Shown piece by piece: positions 33,173 to 41,511 of a stretch of 64,000 nucleotides of DNA; the stretch's first letter is position 1; every line of letters begins with the position of its first letter. Made by a program: the position numbers and the translations under genes. Source of the DNA: Oribacterium sp. P6A1 (GTDB lineage: Bacteria > Bacillota > Clostridia > Lachnospirales > Lachnospiraceae); contig NZ_JNKO01000011.1 of NCBI RefSeq assembly GCF_000702885.1, positions 42,624 to 106,623 on the forward strand, read 5' to 3'. The notes beneath the pieces are model-generated. The model was not told the origin of the DNA. It searched no databases and saw only the letters and a list, made by a program, of their open reading frames with translations.

Positions 33173-35011
33173 TCACTCTACTGTTACAGATTTTGCAAGG
33201 TTCCTTGGCTTATCTACATCAAGACCCTTGGCAACACTCACATAGTAGGCAAGAAGCTGTAAAGGAATCACTGCAAGTGAAGTTGAGAAGTACGGATTTG
33301 TTGTTGGAACATACACTGTAAAGTCGGCTGTGTCCTCGATGTTGTAGTTTCCGTAGGTTGTGAGGCCCATGAGATAACCGCCTCTTGACTTCACTTCAAC
33401 CATATTTGAAACCGTCTTCTCAAAAAGCTCAGGCTGAGTGAGGATTCCCACGATGAGCACTCCCTTATCGATAAGGGAGATGGTTCCGTGCTTCAGCTCT
33501 CCTGCTGCATAGGCCTCGGAGTGGATGTAGCTTATCTCCTTAAGCTTAAGTGAACCCTCAAGACCGATTGCGTAGTCAACTCCTCTTCCTATAAAGAATA
33601 CGTCCTGGGCATTTGCCTGCTTTGCGGCGAACCACTGTATACGCGCCTTGTCCTTGAGGATATCTTCGATCTTCTCCGGAAGTGCCTGAAGATCATTTAT
33701 AAGATCTCCGTAAGTTGTCTCGTCGATGGCTCCTCGTACCTTTGCGAACTCCATGGCCAGGGCATATCCTGCGATAAGCTGTGTTGAATAAGCCTTTGTT
33801 GTGGCTACTGCGATCTCAGGACCAGCCAGAGTATAGAATACATTATCGGCTTCACGGGCGATGGAAGAACCGATGACATTAACGATACCCAGAGTCTTCA
33901 GGCCTCTCTCCTTTGCCTCCCTGAGAGCCGCAAGTGAATCTGCTGTTTCTCCTGACTGGCTGATGATGATAACGAGACCATTTGGATCCAGAATAGGATT
34001 ACGGTAACGGAACTCTGATGCAAGCTCTACACGAACCGGAATTCTGGCAAGACCCTCGAGCACATACTGGCATACAACGCCCACATGGTAGGCTGAACCG
34101 CAGGCCACTATATAGATTTGGCTAATGTTTCTGATCTCGTCTTCACTGAGACCCACACCGCTTAAATCCAGCTTTCCGTCCTTTAAAACAGAGTTAATGG
34201 TATCACGGACTGCTTTAGGCTGTTCGTGGATTTCCTTCATCATGAAGTGCTCATAGCCGCCCTTCTCTGCTGCCTGGGCGTCCATCTTGATCTCAACCAG
34301 TTCCTTTGTCACAGGCTCCTGATCAAGTGTGAAAAACTCGGCATTACCCTCTGTGAGCTTTGCAATCTCCTGATTGTCAATGTAGTAAACGTTCTTACAG
34401 TACTTTAAAATGGCAGGAACGTCAGATGCGATATAGGTTGAACCGTCCTGAACACCGATGATCATAGGTGCGTCTTTGCGGGCAACGTAAATCTCTCCGG
34501 GACAGTCTGTAAACATGAACTCAAGTGCATAGGAACCACGGATGCGGACCATGGCGCGGGAAATGGCATCAATAGGTCCCTGACCGTACTTCTGATAGTA
34601 GTAGTCAACAAGGTTTACTGCCACCTCTGTGTCTGTCTCTGAATAGAACTCATAGCCCTTCTTCAGAAGCTTGTCCTTTATCTCCTGGAAGTTTTCGATG
34701 ATACCGTTATGAACTGCAACAACCTGATGATGGAAGCTCATGTGAGGGTGAGCATTGGTCTCGCTCGGTTCACCGTGTGTTGCCCATCTGGTGTGACCGA
34801 TACCGCAATCGCCCTTAAGTGCCTTACCGTCATCTGTCTTCTCGGAAAGGTTCTTGAGACGTCCCTTTGCCTTTACAACTTCAATTTCTGATTTATCGTT
34901 TCTTACGGCGATTCCTGCTGAGTCATATCCTCTGTACTCAAGCTTGCTGAGTCCGTCCAAAAGGATAGGTGCCGCCTGTTTATTTCCTACAAAACCTACA
35001 ATTCCACACAT
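33173..35011 (-). CDS. glmS: Glutamine-fructose-6-phosphate aminotransferase (isomerizing)
   Basis: GlmS makes glucosamine-6-phosphate from fructose-6-phosphate and glutamine, the first step toward UDP-GlcNAc for cell wall. The start must be the ATG at 35009-35011, because Met is then followed by Cys2 (CGIVGFVG), the N-terminal nucleophile of the glutaminase domain. An upstream in-frame start would bury it. GAGAGGAG precedes. Domains: class II glutaminase (1-~240; HTRWATHG, and VHNGIIEN), then two SIS sugar-isomerase domains (about 290-610) ending KSVTVE. The length of 612 residues is typical. It is controlled by the glmS ribozyme in the leader. Confidence 0.97.
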   Translation of the reverse strand: MCGIVGFVGNKQAAPILLDGLSKLEYRGYDSAGIAVRNDKSEIEVVKAKGRLKNLSEKTDDGKALKGDCGIGHTRWATHGEPSETNAHPHMSFHHQVVAVHNGIIENFQEIKDKLLKKGYEFYSETDTEVAVNLVDYYYQKYGQGPIDAISRAMVRIRGSYALEFMFTDCPGEIYVARKDAPMIIGVQDGSTYIASDVPAILKYCKNVYYIDNQEIAKLTEGNAEFFTLDQEPVTKELVEIKMDAQAAEKGGYEHFMMKEIHEQPKAVRDTINSVLKDGKLDLSGVGLSEDEIRNISQIYIVACGSAYHVGVVCQYVLEGLARIPVRVELASEFRYRNPILDPNGLVIIISQSGETADSLAALREAKERGLKTLGIVNVIGSSIAREADNVFYTLAGPEIAVATTKAYSTQLIAGYALAMEFAKVRGAIDETTYGDLINDLQALPEKIEDILKDKARIQWFAAKQANAQDVFFIGRGVDYAIGLEGSLKLKEISYIHSEAYAAGELKHGTISLIDKGVLIVGILTQPELFEKTVSNMVEVKSRGGYLMGLTTYGNYNIEDTADFTVYVPTTNPYFSTSLAVIPLQLLAYYVSVAKGLDVDKPRNLAKSVTVE

Positions 35012-35334
35012 AATAAAAAAATCTCCTCTCTCATTGAACAAAGATAATGTGGGAAGATGTTGATAATTGTTGCTGATATTCCGGATATATATCATTATAT
35101 CCTGCTCTTTACAGAATCTTTAAAGAAACAACGCATCAAAACAATCAAATCATAATTGTTAAATAATGCCGAGCTTATTATCAACATATCAAAACCGATA
35201 TAGCAAATCTTTCCGGGACATCATATACCTGAATCCTTAAAGGAATCTGGAAAACAGAGAATTCCAAAAGAACAGATCAGGTTTGAATGCAACAAAAGAA
35301 AGAGGCTGCTACACCGTCTCTTCTACACATATAT
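35012..35334. other. glmS leader between ribozyme and start codon
   Basis: About 320 nt of AT-rich untranslated mRNA with no ORF I accept. Confidence 0.5.
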
Positions 35335-35480
35335 CAAAATGTCAGTGAGTGAGAAAATTTCTGTTACGGTTTTGATTCCGCTTTTTCTTTTTTCTCTTTC
35401 GATTCACAATTCCGTGACAGCATCCGCCGAGTCTTTCGATAACTGTCATCCTCGTCGACCAATTACGGTCCTGGCGCTAA
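35335..35480 (-). ncRNA. glmS ribozyme/riboswitch
   Basis: This is a self-cleaving RNA activated by glucosamine-6-phosphate; cleavage lowers glmS expression. Read on the minus strand from 35480, the signature core is present. TTAGCGCCAGGACC holds the cleavage site before GCGCC, at 35477/35478. GACGAGGATG, TTATCGAAAG, and CTCGGCGGATG follow, with a GACAG/CTGTC stem (P2) around them. The 3' boundary is approximate because the P3-P4 region is AT-rich and I cannot fold it with certainty. The promoter is just upstream and glmS follows. Confidence 0.9.
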
Positions 35481-35524
35481 CGAGAGACGCTTTCCTCCAA
35501 ATGTCCTGTCTCCTGTTTGGACGT

Positions 35525-35553
35525 AATATAACATAAAAATCAAAATACGGCAA
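35525..35553 (-). promoter_or_regulatory. Promoter of glmS
   Basis: TTGCCG (35548-35553) and TATATT (35525-35530) are spaced 17 bp on the minus strand, about 45 bp before the ribozyme cleavage site. Confidence 0.7.
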
Positions 35554-35585
35554 GTAGAGGGAACAGGGCGGAAGGCATAGGAATC

Positions 35586-36920
35586 CTACTGCTTTTCATT
35601 CAGTGAGCTGTCAATTGACGCATATACGGCTCGTATGGCATCTTTGTATCTTTCCTCAGGCACCCCTATCAGGAGATTCAGTTTTCCGGCTCCCTGATTT
35701 ATGGTGCTGATCTCAATACCGGCTTCATCGAGAGCGTGGAGGACCTTGACATTGGCATCACTGGTCTCTGTGCCTCTTTCTCCCACAACAGCTATCATGC
35801 TTAAGTTTTCTTTGATGCCGAGGTAGTCGGGGCTTAACTTTGTTTTGATTTCTTCCATAAGCTCAGCCTTGCATGGCTCCAGAAGATCACTTCGGATAAC
35901 CAGGGTAATGGTGTCGATACCTGTGAGGCACTGCTCGAAGGGAAGCTTACGCTCCCTGAGTATATCCAGCATAACGGCGCTGAAACCTGAACCGTCGCTG
36001 ACCATGACCTTTTCCACCTGAATCACAGACATACCGAGGCGACCGGCAACTCCCACCACAGGGTACTTGATCTTTCCTTCCGGAAGTTTTCTTACGATGG
36101 TGGTTCCGGGATCATCAGGACTGTTTGTGTTCCTGATATTTATGGGAATTCCGAGATTTGATGCGGGAAGAACAGCATCTGTATGGAGAACTGAGGCTCC
36201 CATGTAAGAAAGAGTACGAAGCTCACGATAACTGAGATACTCAACTGATTTTGGAGAATCTACGATACGGGGATCCGCAGCCAGAAGGCCGGAGACGTCA
36301 GTCCAGTTTTCATAAAGGTCAGCCTGTATGGCGCTTGCCACAAGGCTTCCCGTAACATCGGATCCGCCCCTTGAAAAGGTATGGATCCTCCCCTCGGAAT
36401 CAGCCCCGTAAAAGCCTGCAACAACAGCATTTTTAAGAGGGCGGAGAGCAGCACTCATGGCACGTTTTGTCATGGCAGCATCCAGGGTTCCGTCTTCATT
36501 GAAGCATACACACCAGGCGGGATCCACAAAGGTAAATCCGATGAATGCCGCAAGTATCCGGGAATTCAGGTATTCCCCTCTGCTTGCCATATACTGACTG
36601 TCAGGCTCTTCACTGAGATGTTTTCTGATAATGTCTATTTCATCATCCAGAGTGAAATCAATGTTCAGGGCATCTATGATATCCTGAAAACGTTTTTTTA
36701 TTTCAGTTAAGTCCTGATCATAATCCTCTCCGTTTTTTGCATGCTGATAACATCTTAAAAGCATGTCGGTTACCTTTATATCCTCCGGAAATCTTTTCCC
36801 CGGAGCTGATGCCACGATGAACCTTCTTGAAGGATCCTTTTCCAGGATGCGTTTTATCTTTTGAAACTGTACGGCGTCAGCAAGAGATGTTCCGCCGAAT
36901 TTTGCCACAACTGTTCTCAT
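35586..36920 (-). CDS. lysC: Aspartate kinase
   Basis: This enzyme phosphorylates aspartate, the entry step to lysine, threonine and methionine. N-terminal kinase domain: KFGGTSLADA at residues 7-16, then GSDVTGSLVASAI and the FSRGGSDVTG substrate loop. Two C-terminal ACT domains follow (about 310-440), the usual site of amino-acid feedback. The length of 444 residues is typical of the monofunctional clostridial type. The start has GAGGAAATTT. It stands alone in its gap; no lysine riboswitch fits in the 67 bp upstream. Confidence 0.93.
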   Translation of the reverse strand: MRTVVAKFGGTSLADAVQFQKIKRILEKDPSRRFIVASAPGKRFPEDIKVTDMLLRCYQHAKNGEDYDQDLTEIKKRFQDIIDALNIDFTLDDEIDIIRKHLSEEPDSQYMASRGEYLNSRILAAFIGFTFVDPAWCVCFNEDGTLDAAMTKRAMSAALRPLKNAVVAGFYGADSEGRIHTFSRGGSDVTGSLVASAIQADLYENWTDVSGLLAADPRIVDSPKSVEYLSYRELRTLSYMGASVLHTDAVLPASNLGIPINIRNTNSPDDPGTTIVRKLPEGKIKYPVVGVAGRLGMSVIQVEKVMVSDGSGFSAVMLDILRERKLPFEQCLTGIDTITLVIRSDLLEPCKAELMEEIKTKLSPDYLGIKENLSMIAVVGERGTETSDANVKVLHALDEAGIEISTINQGAGKLNLLIGVPEERYKDAIRAVYASIDSSLNEKQ

Positions 36921-36987
36921 AAATTTCCTCTATATAAATTTCAAATCAGATTGGATCTTATCCAAGAAGTAGCTGTCATTTTTCAGA

Positions 36988-37461
36988 TTATCCATAAATC
37001 TTTATCCCATCCTTAAGCACTTCCTTTAGCAGTGCTTCGTTGTTCAAAAGCTGCTTTACGTCCAAAAGATCAACTTTCTTATGAAGGCTCTCTCTTAAGC
37101 GTTCAGTCATTTCAAAAAAACGAAGTCCTGTTGTTTCTGTATATATCAGAAGATCAATATCACTTTCTTCCGTCGCTTTTCCTTTGGCATATGAACCAAA
37201 AAGGTAGCAGAAATCAACCTTGTAAGTTGCAAATATCTCTGCACACTTTTCTTTGATTTCTTCAAGTCTTACTATACCATGAGTTTCATCCACTATGTTT
37301 ATCTTTTCCAGTTCCTGAAGGAGGAACCTATATTTGGGATTGCCTTCTTTATTCGGATCATTTTCATACATAACATAGGAGCGTAGTGAAACACCAATCC
37401 TTCTGGATGCTTCCTGCTGAGTCAGATTTTTTTCGATTCTGCGAAGTTTTAGTTCATTCAT
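36988..37461 (-). CDS. HTH-MNT fusion: XRE-type DNA-binding domain plus nucleotidyltransferase
   Basis: Protein of 157 residues with two parts. Residues 1-55 are an XRE-type helix-turn-helix (LTQQEASRRIGVSLRSYVMYE). Residues ~65-157 are a minimal nucleotidyltransferase of the MNT type with GSYAKGKATEESDIDLLI (Gly89-Ser90, Asp101, Asp103) and a third acid at Asp131, so the catalytic triad is intact. Related MNT proteins are antitoxins that AMPylate a HEPN toxin, but no HEPN gene is adjacent. The start is the ATG at 37459-37461, 8 nt after AGAGGA. The upstream region has three 33-bp-phased sites that may be autoregulatory operators. Confidence 0.82.
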   Translation of the reverse strand: MNELKLRRIEKNLTQQEASRRIGVSLRSYVMYENDPNKEGNPKYRFLLQELEKINIVDETHGIVRLEEIKEKCAEIFATYKVDFCYLFGSYAKGKATEESDIDLLIYTETTGLRFFEMTERLRESLHKKVDLLDVKQLLNNEALLKEVLKDGIKIYG

Positions 37462-37480
37462 CTTTGCATTCCTCTCTACT

Positions 37481-37509
37481 ATTATAGTATGCAATAATTA
37501 CACAGTTTA
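37481..37509 (-). promoter_or_regulatory. Promoter of the HTH-MNT gene
   Basis: A perfect TATAAT (37481-37486) with weak -35 TAAACT (37504-37509) at 17 bp. It lies about 20 bp before the ATG, so the leader is short. Confidence 0.55.
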
Positions 37510-37568
37510 GTCCAATAGATAATGCAAATAATGCATATAGCCTATCTTTTTAATATGCAAATAATGCA
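37490..37568. promoter_or_regulatory. Three operator-like repeats TGCAAATAATGCA at exact 33-bp phasing
   Basis: TGCAAATAATGCA starts at 37523 and at 37556, with a degenerate copy TGCAATAATTACA at 37490. All starts are 33 bp apart, so the sites face the same side of the helix. The degenerate copy sits in the spacer of the promoter. The pattern suits an autorepressor with the adjacent HTH protein. Confidence 0.65.
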
Positions 37569-37577
37569 CATTGATTA

Positions 37578-38843
37578 TTATGAGACATGCAAAATATTTG
37601 ACTCCAGCTCTCTTCCGCTGTACTTCGTATTTTCTATCATACTTTTCATCCAGGGTCCGTAATTGTGATTCCAAAGAGCTTTCAGCATATCATCATAAAC
37701 AGGATCTGCTGTGAGCTCTGCCCTGTGTTCTGCAAGAGAGCCTTCTTCATAGTACCTGAAAAATCTGTTTATCAGGTTAAGGATGTTGCCCTTTTTAAGA
37801 CCTGTCACTCCCTCCTTTTCCAGAAGTTCTGATAATGTCTTATCCATGAAATTCTGGCTCTCCAGTTCCAGCTCATAAAGCTTTTCTTTTACAGAAGTGC
37901 CGTATTTTGAAAAGTCTACAGGTTCAGCGCTGTAAACCAGTCTGTCACTGGCTATGGCAAGATTTCCCATGAGATGTTTTCCTGAAAAGGGCATGCCGCT
38001 TAGGATTTCCCAAAGTCCCTCCTCTTCCAGAATATACTGGGAATGCATATGACCTGTTATGGCAAGTCTGACACCGCCTTCACGCAGCAGCCCGGCTAAT
38101 TCCGGGTTGTGTATCAGGTTTGAGTTCGTACTGTTCTCTCCTGCCCCATACAAAAGGTTATGATGGGAAAGAAAAATGATCCGGTGGTCTTTGTATTTCG
38201 AAAGCATATCCTGAAGCCACTTGAGGGTTTCTGGTGAAAACTTTCCCTGAGCTCCAAGCTTCAGGTCTTTATCATCCATTGCAAGGAACAAAACATCTTT
38301 AATCATGGCAGTGAAGCTAAGGGAAGCAGGATCTCTGTCTGAAGGTTCAATAAGACCGAAATAAGCCTTCTCATATTCTTCTTCATTCATGAGATCAAAG
38401 TCATGATTTCCCGTGGTCACTATGACAGGTATGCCGCTGTCCTTTACAGTCTGAAGCTTTGACACAAGGGCATCCACATCTTCGGAATATCCGCTGTTGG
38501 TATTGTCCCCTGTCATGATAAAAACGTCCGGATGTACTGATATCACTTCTTTGATGATGGCATCGGTTATCTCTTCAGAAACTGCCATTCCCGGAACGCT
38601 CAGATGATCCACTTCCTTGTATCCCGTGTAATGAAGATCAGAAATGATAATGGCTTTTAAGCTTCCTTCATCAGTCCAGAGGGAACGTTCTCTTACCGAT
38701 GATTTTTCGGATTCCTGCTCAGCACGCTGCTGAGCAGGTTCGGTATCTTTTTTGCATGAAATCAAGCAGACAAAAATTAACAAAACCAGGAAAAATCCTG
38801 ATCCTGATATTATTTTTTTCCATTGCATGTGATGATCTGACAT
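37578..38843 (-). CDS. Calcineurin-like metallophosphoesterase lipoprotein
   Basis: This exported phosphoesterase has a lipoprotein signal (lipobox LISC with Cys30). All metal-site motifs of the calcineurin-like family are present: DLH in IISDLHYTG, GDN in TGDNTNSG, GNHD in TTGNHDFD, SHH in LSHHNLL, and GHMH in ITGHMHS. Total 421 residues with a helical C-terminal region of about 130. I start at 38841-38843, where GAGGAG precedes. An upstream in-frame extension has no site and would put the signal inside. The substrate is unknown; similar proteins act on nucleotides or phospho-polymers outside the cell. Confidence 0.88.
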   Translation of the reverse strand: MSDHHMQWKKIISGSGFFLVLLIFVCLISCKKDTEPAQQRAEQESEKSSVRERSLWTDEGSLKAIIISDLHYTGYKEVDHLSVPGMAVSEEITDAIIKEVISVHPDVFIMTGDNTNSGYSEDVDALVSKLQTVKDSGIPVIVTTGNHDFDLMNEEEYEKAYFGLIEPSDRDPASLSFTAMIKDVLFLAMDDKDLKLGAQGKFSPETLKWLQDMLSKYKDHRIIFLSHHNLLYGAGENSTNSNLIHNPELAGLLREGGVRLAITGHMHSQYILEEEGLWEILSGMPFSGKHLMGNLAIASDRLVYSAEPVDFSKYGTSVKEKLYELELESQNFMDKTLSELLEKEGVTGLKKGNILNLINRFFRYYEEGSLAEHRAELTADPVYDDMLKALWNHNYGPWMKSMIENTKYSGRELESNILHVS

Positions 38844-39014
38844 TAACTTCTCCTCTGACAGCGCAGGTATTAATCCGTAATTTCTGAACACATTTCTCAA
38901 GAACTTGATGATTTTGCATCCGAAAGCTCGCATTAATAGGTATTGTTTAAGGTGATATCGATATAAATATTCCATCATATCGACACATTTTCGTGAAAAT
39001 ATAGGTGATTTTGA
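38844..39014. other. Gene-free spacer upstream of the metallophosphoesterase
   Basis: No supported promoter or RNA. It ends with the CotH terminator. Confidence 0.5.
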
Positions 39015-39051
39015 TATAAGAAAACTCCTCGCACCAATGGACGAGGAGTTT
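39015..39051 (-). terminator. Terminator of the CotH gene
   Basis: On the minus strand AAACTCCTCG pairs with CGAGGAGTTT followed by TCTT. It lies about 155 bp after the CotH stop; the region between holds nothing I recognise. Confidence 0.8.
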
Positions 39052-39204
39052 GAACTATTTAAATCACTATTCTGTTTTTCAGACTATACTTGTTAGGTAA
39101 ATAGCTTTCAATACATTTTATGTATAACGAGTAAACCCAGGCCGGGTTTATTCAGAAACTACATTTAATCACTTTAATGAGTATTTATTATTACTGCTTT
39201 AATC

Positions 39205-41238
39205 TCAGGATTTGGGATTTTTGGACTTTCCTTCATCCTTGCCACCGGAATTTTGTTCGGTTCCCGGTCTGCCGCCATGGTTACCGCCCGGGCCGCCGCC
39301 GTTTCTTCCGCCTTGTCTTGGGGCTCCGTTTTGGTTCCCGTCAGCCGCATCGCCGCGGTTATCCTTCGGAGCACCGCCGCCCTGGCTGCCCATATCACTG
39401 ATGGTGATGCCTGAAGCATCTACTTTTGAGGATCCATCCTGCTCATCTGTGATGGTGGAGAGTTCTCCTGCAAGCTGTTTCTTGATGCTTTCGGCTCTCA
39501 GAGCGATAAATTCCTTAATAGTTTCAAAAGCAGTCTTGAATTCATCGGCACTGTAGAAGGCTGTAGGGTCTTTCTCTACATATGGAAGGAGCATCTCATA
39601 GAGTCTTTCAAGTTCTGAAGTGAACTCATCTCCGGTAACGTACTCTGCAAGTTCTGCAAATCTTTCGTGGTACTTCTCAAGATATTCATCATTTGAAGTA
39701 ATCCATGACCACATAGGTCTGTCAGATTCTTGGGCACCGGAAAGAGGCGAATCTATACCATAATTGATGATATAAGTTGCATTATTCTCACTGTTCTTTG
39801 ATGCCTGTTTTTCGGAAGAGCTTTCATCTGAAGCGTTGCTCTTATTAACCTTAGATTCACTGTGGTACTTAGCATTCGCTTTATCAGAAGAAGCTGACTT
39901 TTTATCAGACTTTTTGCCGGATTTCTTGTCATCTGCTGAATCAGTTTCGGACTTGTCTTCGGACTTCTCAGAAGATGCGGATTTATCCTTTTCAGTGGAG
40001 TTGTCAGTCTGATCGGTATTCTTATCATCAAAAGGATTTCCCTGTGGTCCGCCGCCCGCATGCATGAAGGCACCGAATCCAAGGTTGTAATCCCATGGAA
40101 TCATCTGCAGCTTACCGTTTTCCTCATAGAGGTAATAGTTATGGAGCATGTTTCCGGTGTAGCTGTCATAGTTCATGACGAAGTTGTGGACTACGAAATA
40201 ATTGATGACGCTGTCAATGTCTACACTGTCTTCGATATTTCCTTCCGAAAGATTCTTGAGTGCGGCAATGAGTCTTGTCTTATCTTCGTCCTTTATCTTG
40301 GTTTCAGCATTATCAAAGATGTCTGAGTAACTGTCGAATTCGTCATCGGTATACTTGAGAGAAGCGCCGGAATCGGATCCTCCGAAGCCTCCCGGACCAC
40401 CGTTTCCTCCGAATCCTTCAGGCATTTCGCCATTTTCGAAGTCCGGCATATTTCCATCGAAACCTGCAGGAGGCTGCATTCCACCCTTTTCCTTGTCCGG
40501 ACCGCCGTTGCCCATATTGGCGAGACCTGAAGTCTCAGGCTTGTAAAGTTCGCCCTCTGTATTGCCGGTTCTTTCAAGGAATGAGTCATCCACATCCTCG
40601 ATGGCGAGGTACAGACCCCGGCTTTCTCCGTTTACAGTTACCTTGATGAAACTGGTGAGAGGGGCGTCCACATCCATATAATTAAAAAGCTGATAACTGA
40701 GATAATCCTTTAAATATGTGGCATCGGCATAGATATTGTTGAGATTAAGCTTATCCAGTCCGTAGTAGGTCTGGCCGTCCACGTATTTCCCGAAGTTAAG
40801 TTTTAAGCTGTATCTGTCAGTGGTATCGTCGGAGGCGACGGATGTAAGGGAAGTGTTGCCCTTGGTGGCGATGGATACATCGTCTATTTCCTCTCCGTCG
40901 ATAGTGACATTGACCTTATACTTTGTCTTGTCTGTTGGATTTGCAAGAAGCTCTTCCCAGTCCTCTTCCGCTATTTCTATGTCAATGCTGTGGACGTAAC
41001 TTGTATCGAAGAGCTTTGAAACGTATTCAGCCTCTGTATTTTCAGATGCTGAAGCAGAGGTCTCCTTTCCTGCGTCTTCAGCTGAAGATTTCGATGAATC
41101 TATGGAGTCCAGAGTGGATTCCTTTACTGTATTTTCAGGACTTGATGTAGTGGCCTGAGGCACGGAAGTTCCGCAGGCTGACATTATCATAGCGGCACTA
41201 AGTGCCAGGGCGGTCATGCCGTAAAATTTTCTTCTCAT
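39205..41238 (-). CDS. CotH-family protein kinase-like lipoprotein
   Basis: CotH proteins are atypical surface or spore-coat protein kinases. This 677-residue protein begins with a lipoprotein signal (lipobox MSAC, Cys22), so it is anchored outside the cell rather than in the coat. Family segments seen are YSLKLNFGKYV, GLDKLNLNNIYADATYLKDYLSYQLFN, RGLYLAIEDVDDSFL, and IPWDYNLGFG. Between them is a long Ser/Lys/Asp/Glu-rich insert (about residues 400-485) that looks disordered. The C-terminal ~50 residues are Gly/Pro/Asn-rich. An early Gly/Met/Pro-rich patch (about 245-290) also looks disordered. It has its own terminator. The substrate is unknown. Confidence 0.85.
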   Translation of the reverse strand: MRRKFYGMTALALSAAMIMSACGTSVPQATTSSPENTVKESTLDSIDSSKSSAEDAGKETSASASENTEAEYVSKLFDTSYVHSIDIEIAEEDWEELLANPTDKTKYKVNVTIDGEEIDDVSIATKGNTSLTSVASDDTTDRYSLKLNFGKYVDGQTYYGLDKLNLNNIYADATYLKDYLSYQLFNYMDVDAPLTSFIKVTVNGESRGLYLAIEDVDDSFLERTGNTEGELYKPETSGLANMGNGGPDKEKGGMQPPAGFDGNMPDFENGEMPEGFGGNGGPGGFGGSDSGASLKYTDDEFDSYSDIFDNAETKIKDEDKTRLIAALKNLSEGNIEDSVDIDSVINYFVVHNFVMNYDSYTGNMLHNYYLYEENGKLQMIPWDYNLGFGAFMHAGGGPQGNPFDDKNTDQTDNSTEKDKSASSEKSEDKSETDSADDKKSGKKSDKKSASSDKANAKYHSESKVNKSNASDESSSEKQASKNSENNATYIINYGIDSPLSGAQESDRPMWSWITSNDEYLEKYHERFAELAEYVTGDEFTSELERLYEMLLPYVEKDPTAFYSADEFKTAFETIKEFIALRAESIKKQLAGELSTITDEQDGSSKVDASGITISDMGSQGGGAPKDNRGDAADGNQNGAPRQGGRNGGGPGGNHGGRPGTEQNSGGKDEGKSKNPKS

Positions 41239-41383
41239 GATATTCCTTTCCGATCTCTCTATACGCGTAAACGAAAATCCTTTCCGATACAGTCAAGGTA
41301 TAATGGGATCTGTTTATGAAATGATATCGGGTATTTCTGTATTTTTATGTCATCATTAAAACACGCGAAACTGAAATGTACCT

Positions 41384-41424
41384 TAAAAAAACGGATTATT
41401 CCGTTTTATCTGGAATAATCCGTT
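41384..41424 (-). terminator. Terminator of the sigma/anti-sigma/DUF4349 operon
   Basis: On the minus strand AAACGGATTATTCC pairs with GGAATAATCCGTTT around AGATAAAAC, followed by a T-run. About 85 bp after the DUF4349 stop. Confidence 0.9.
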
Positions 41425-41511
41425 TCCCGGTGAGTTCATATACCGTTTGTGAGATTGATTTTATCAGGGTTTAACTAATGATTTATAAGTAATTAAGTAT
41501 CATTTGCAGGT

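Noticed and set aside
36921..36987. Lysine riboswitch before the aspartate kinase gene
   Set aside because: The gap is only 67 bp, far too short for that RNA, and no core sequence is seen.
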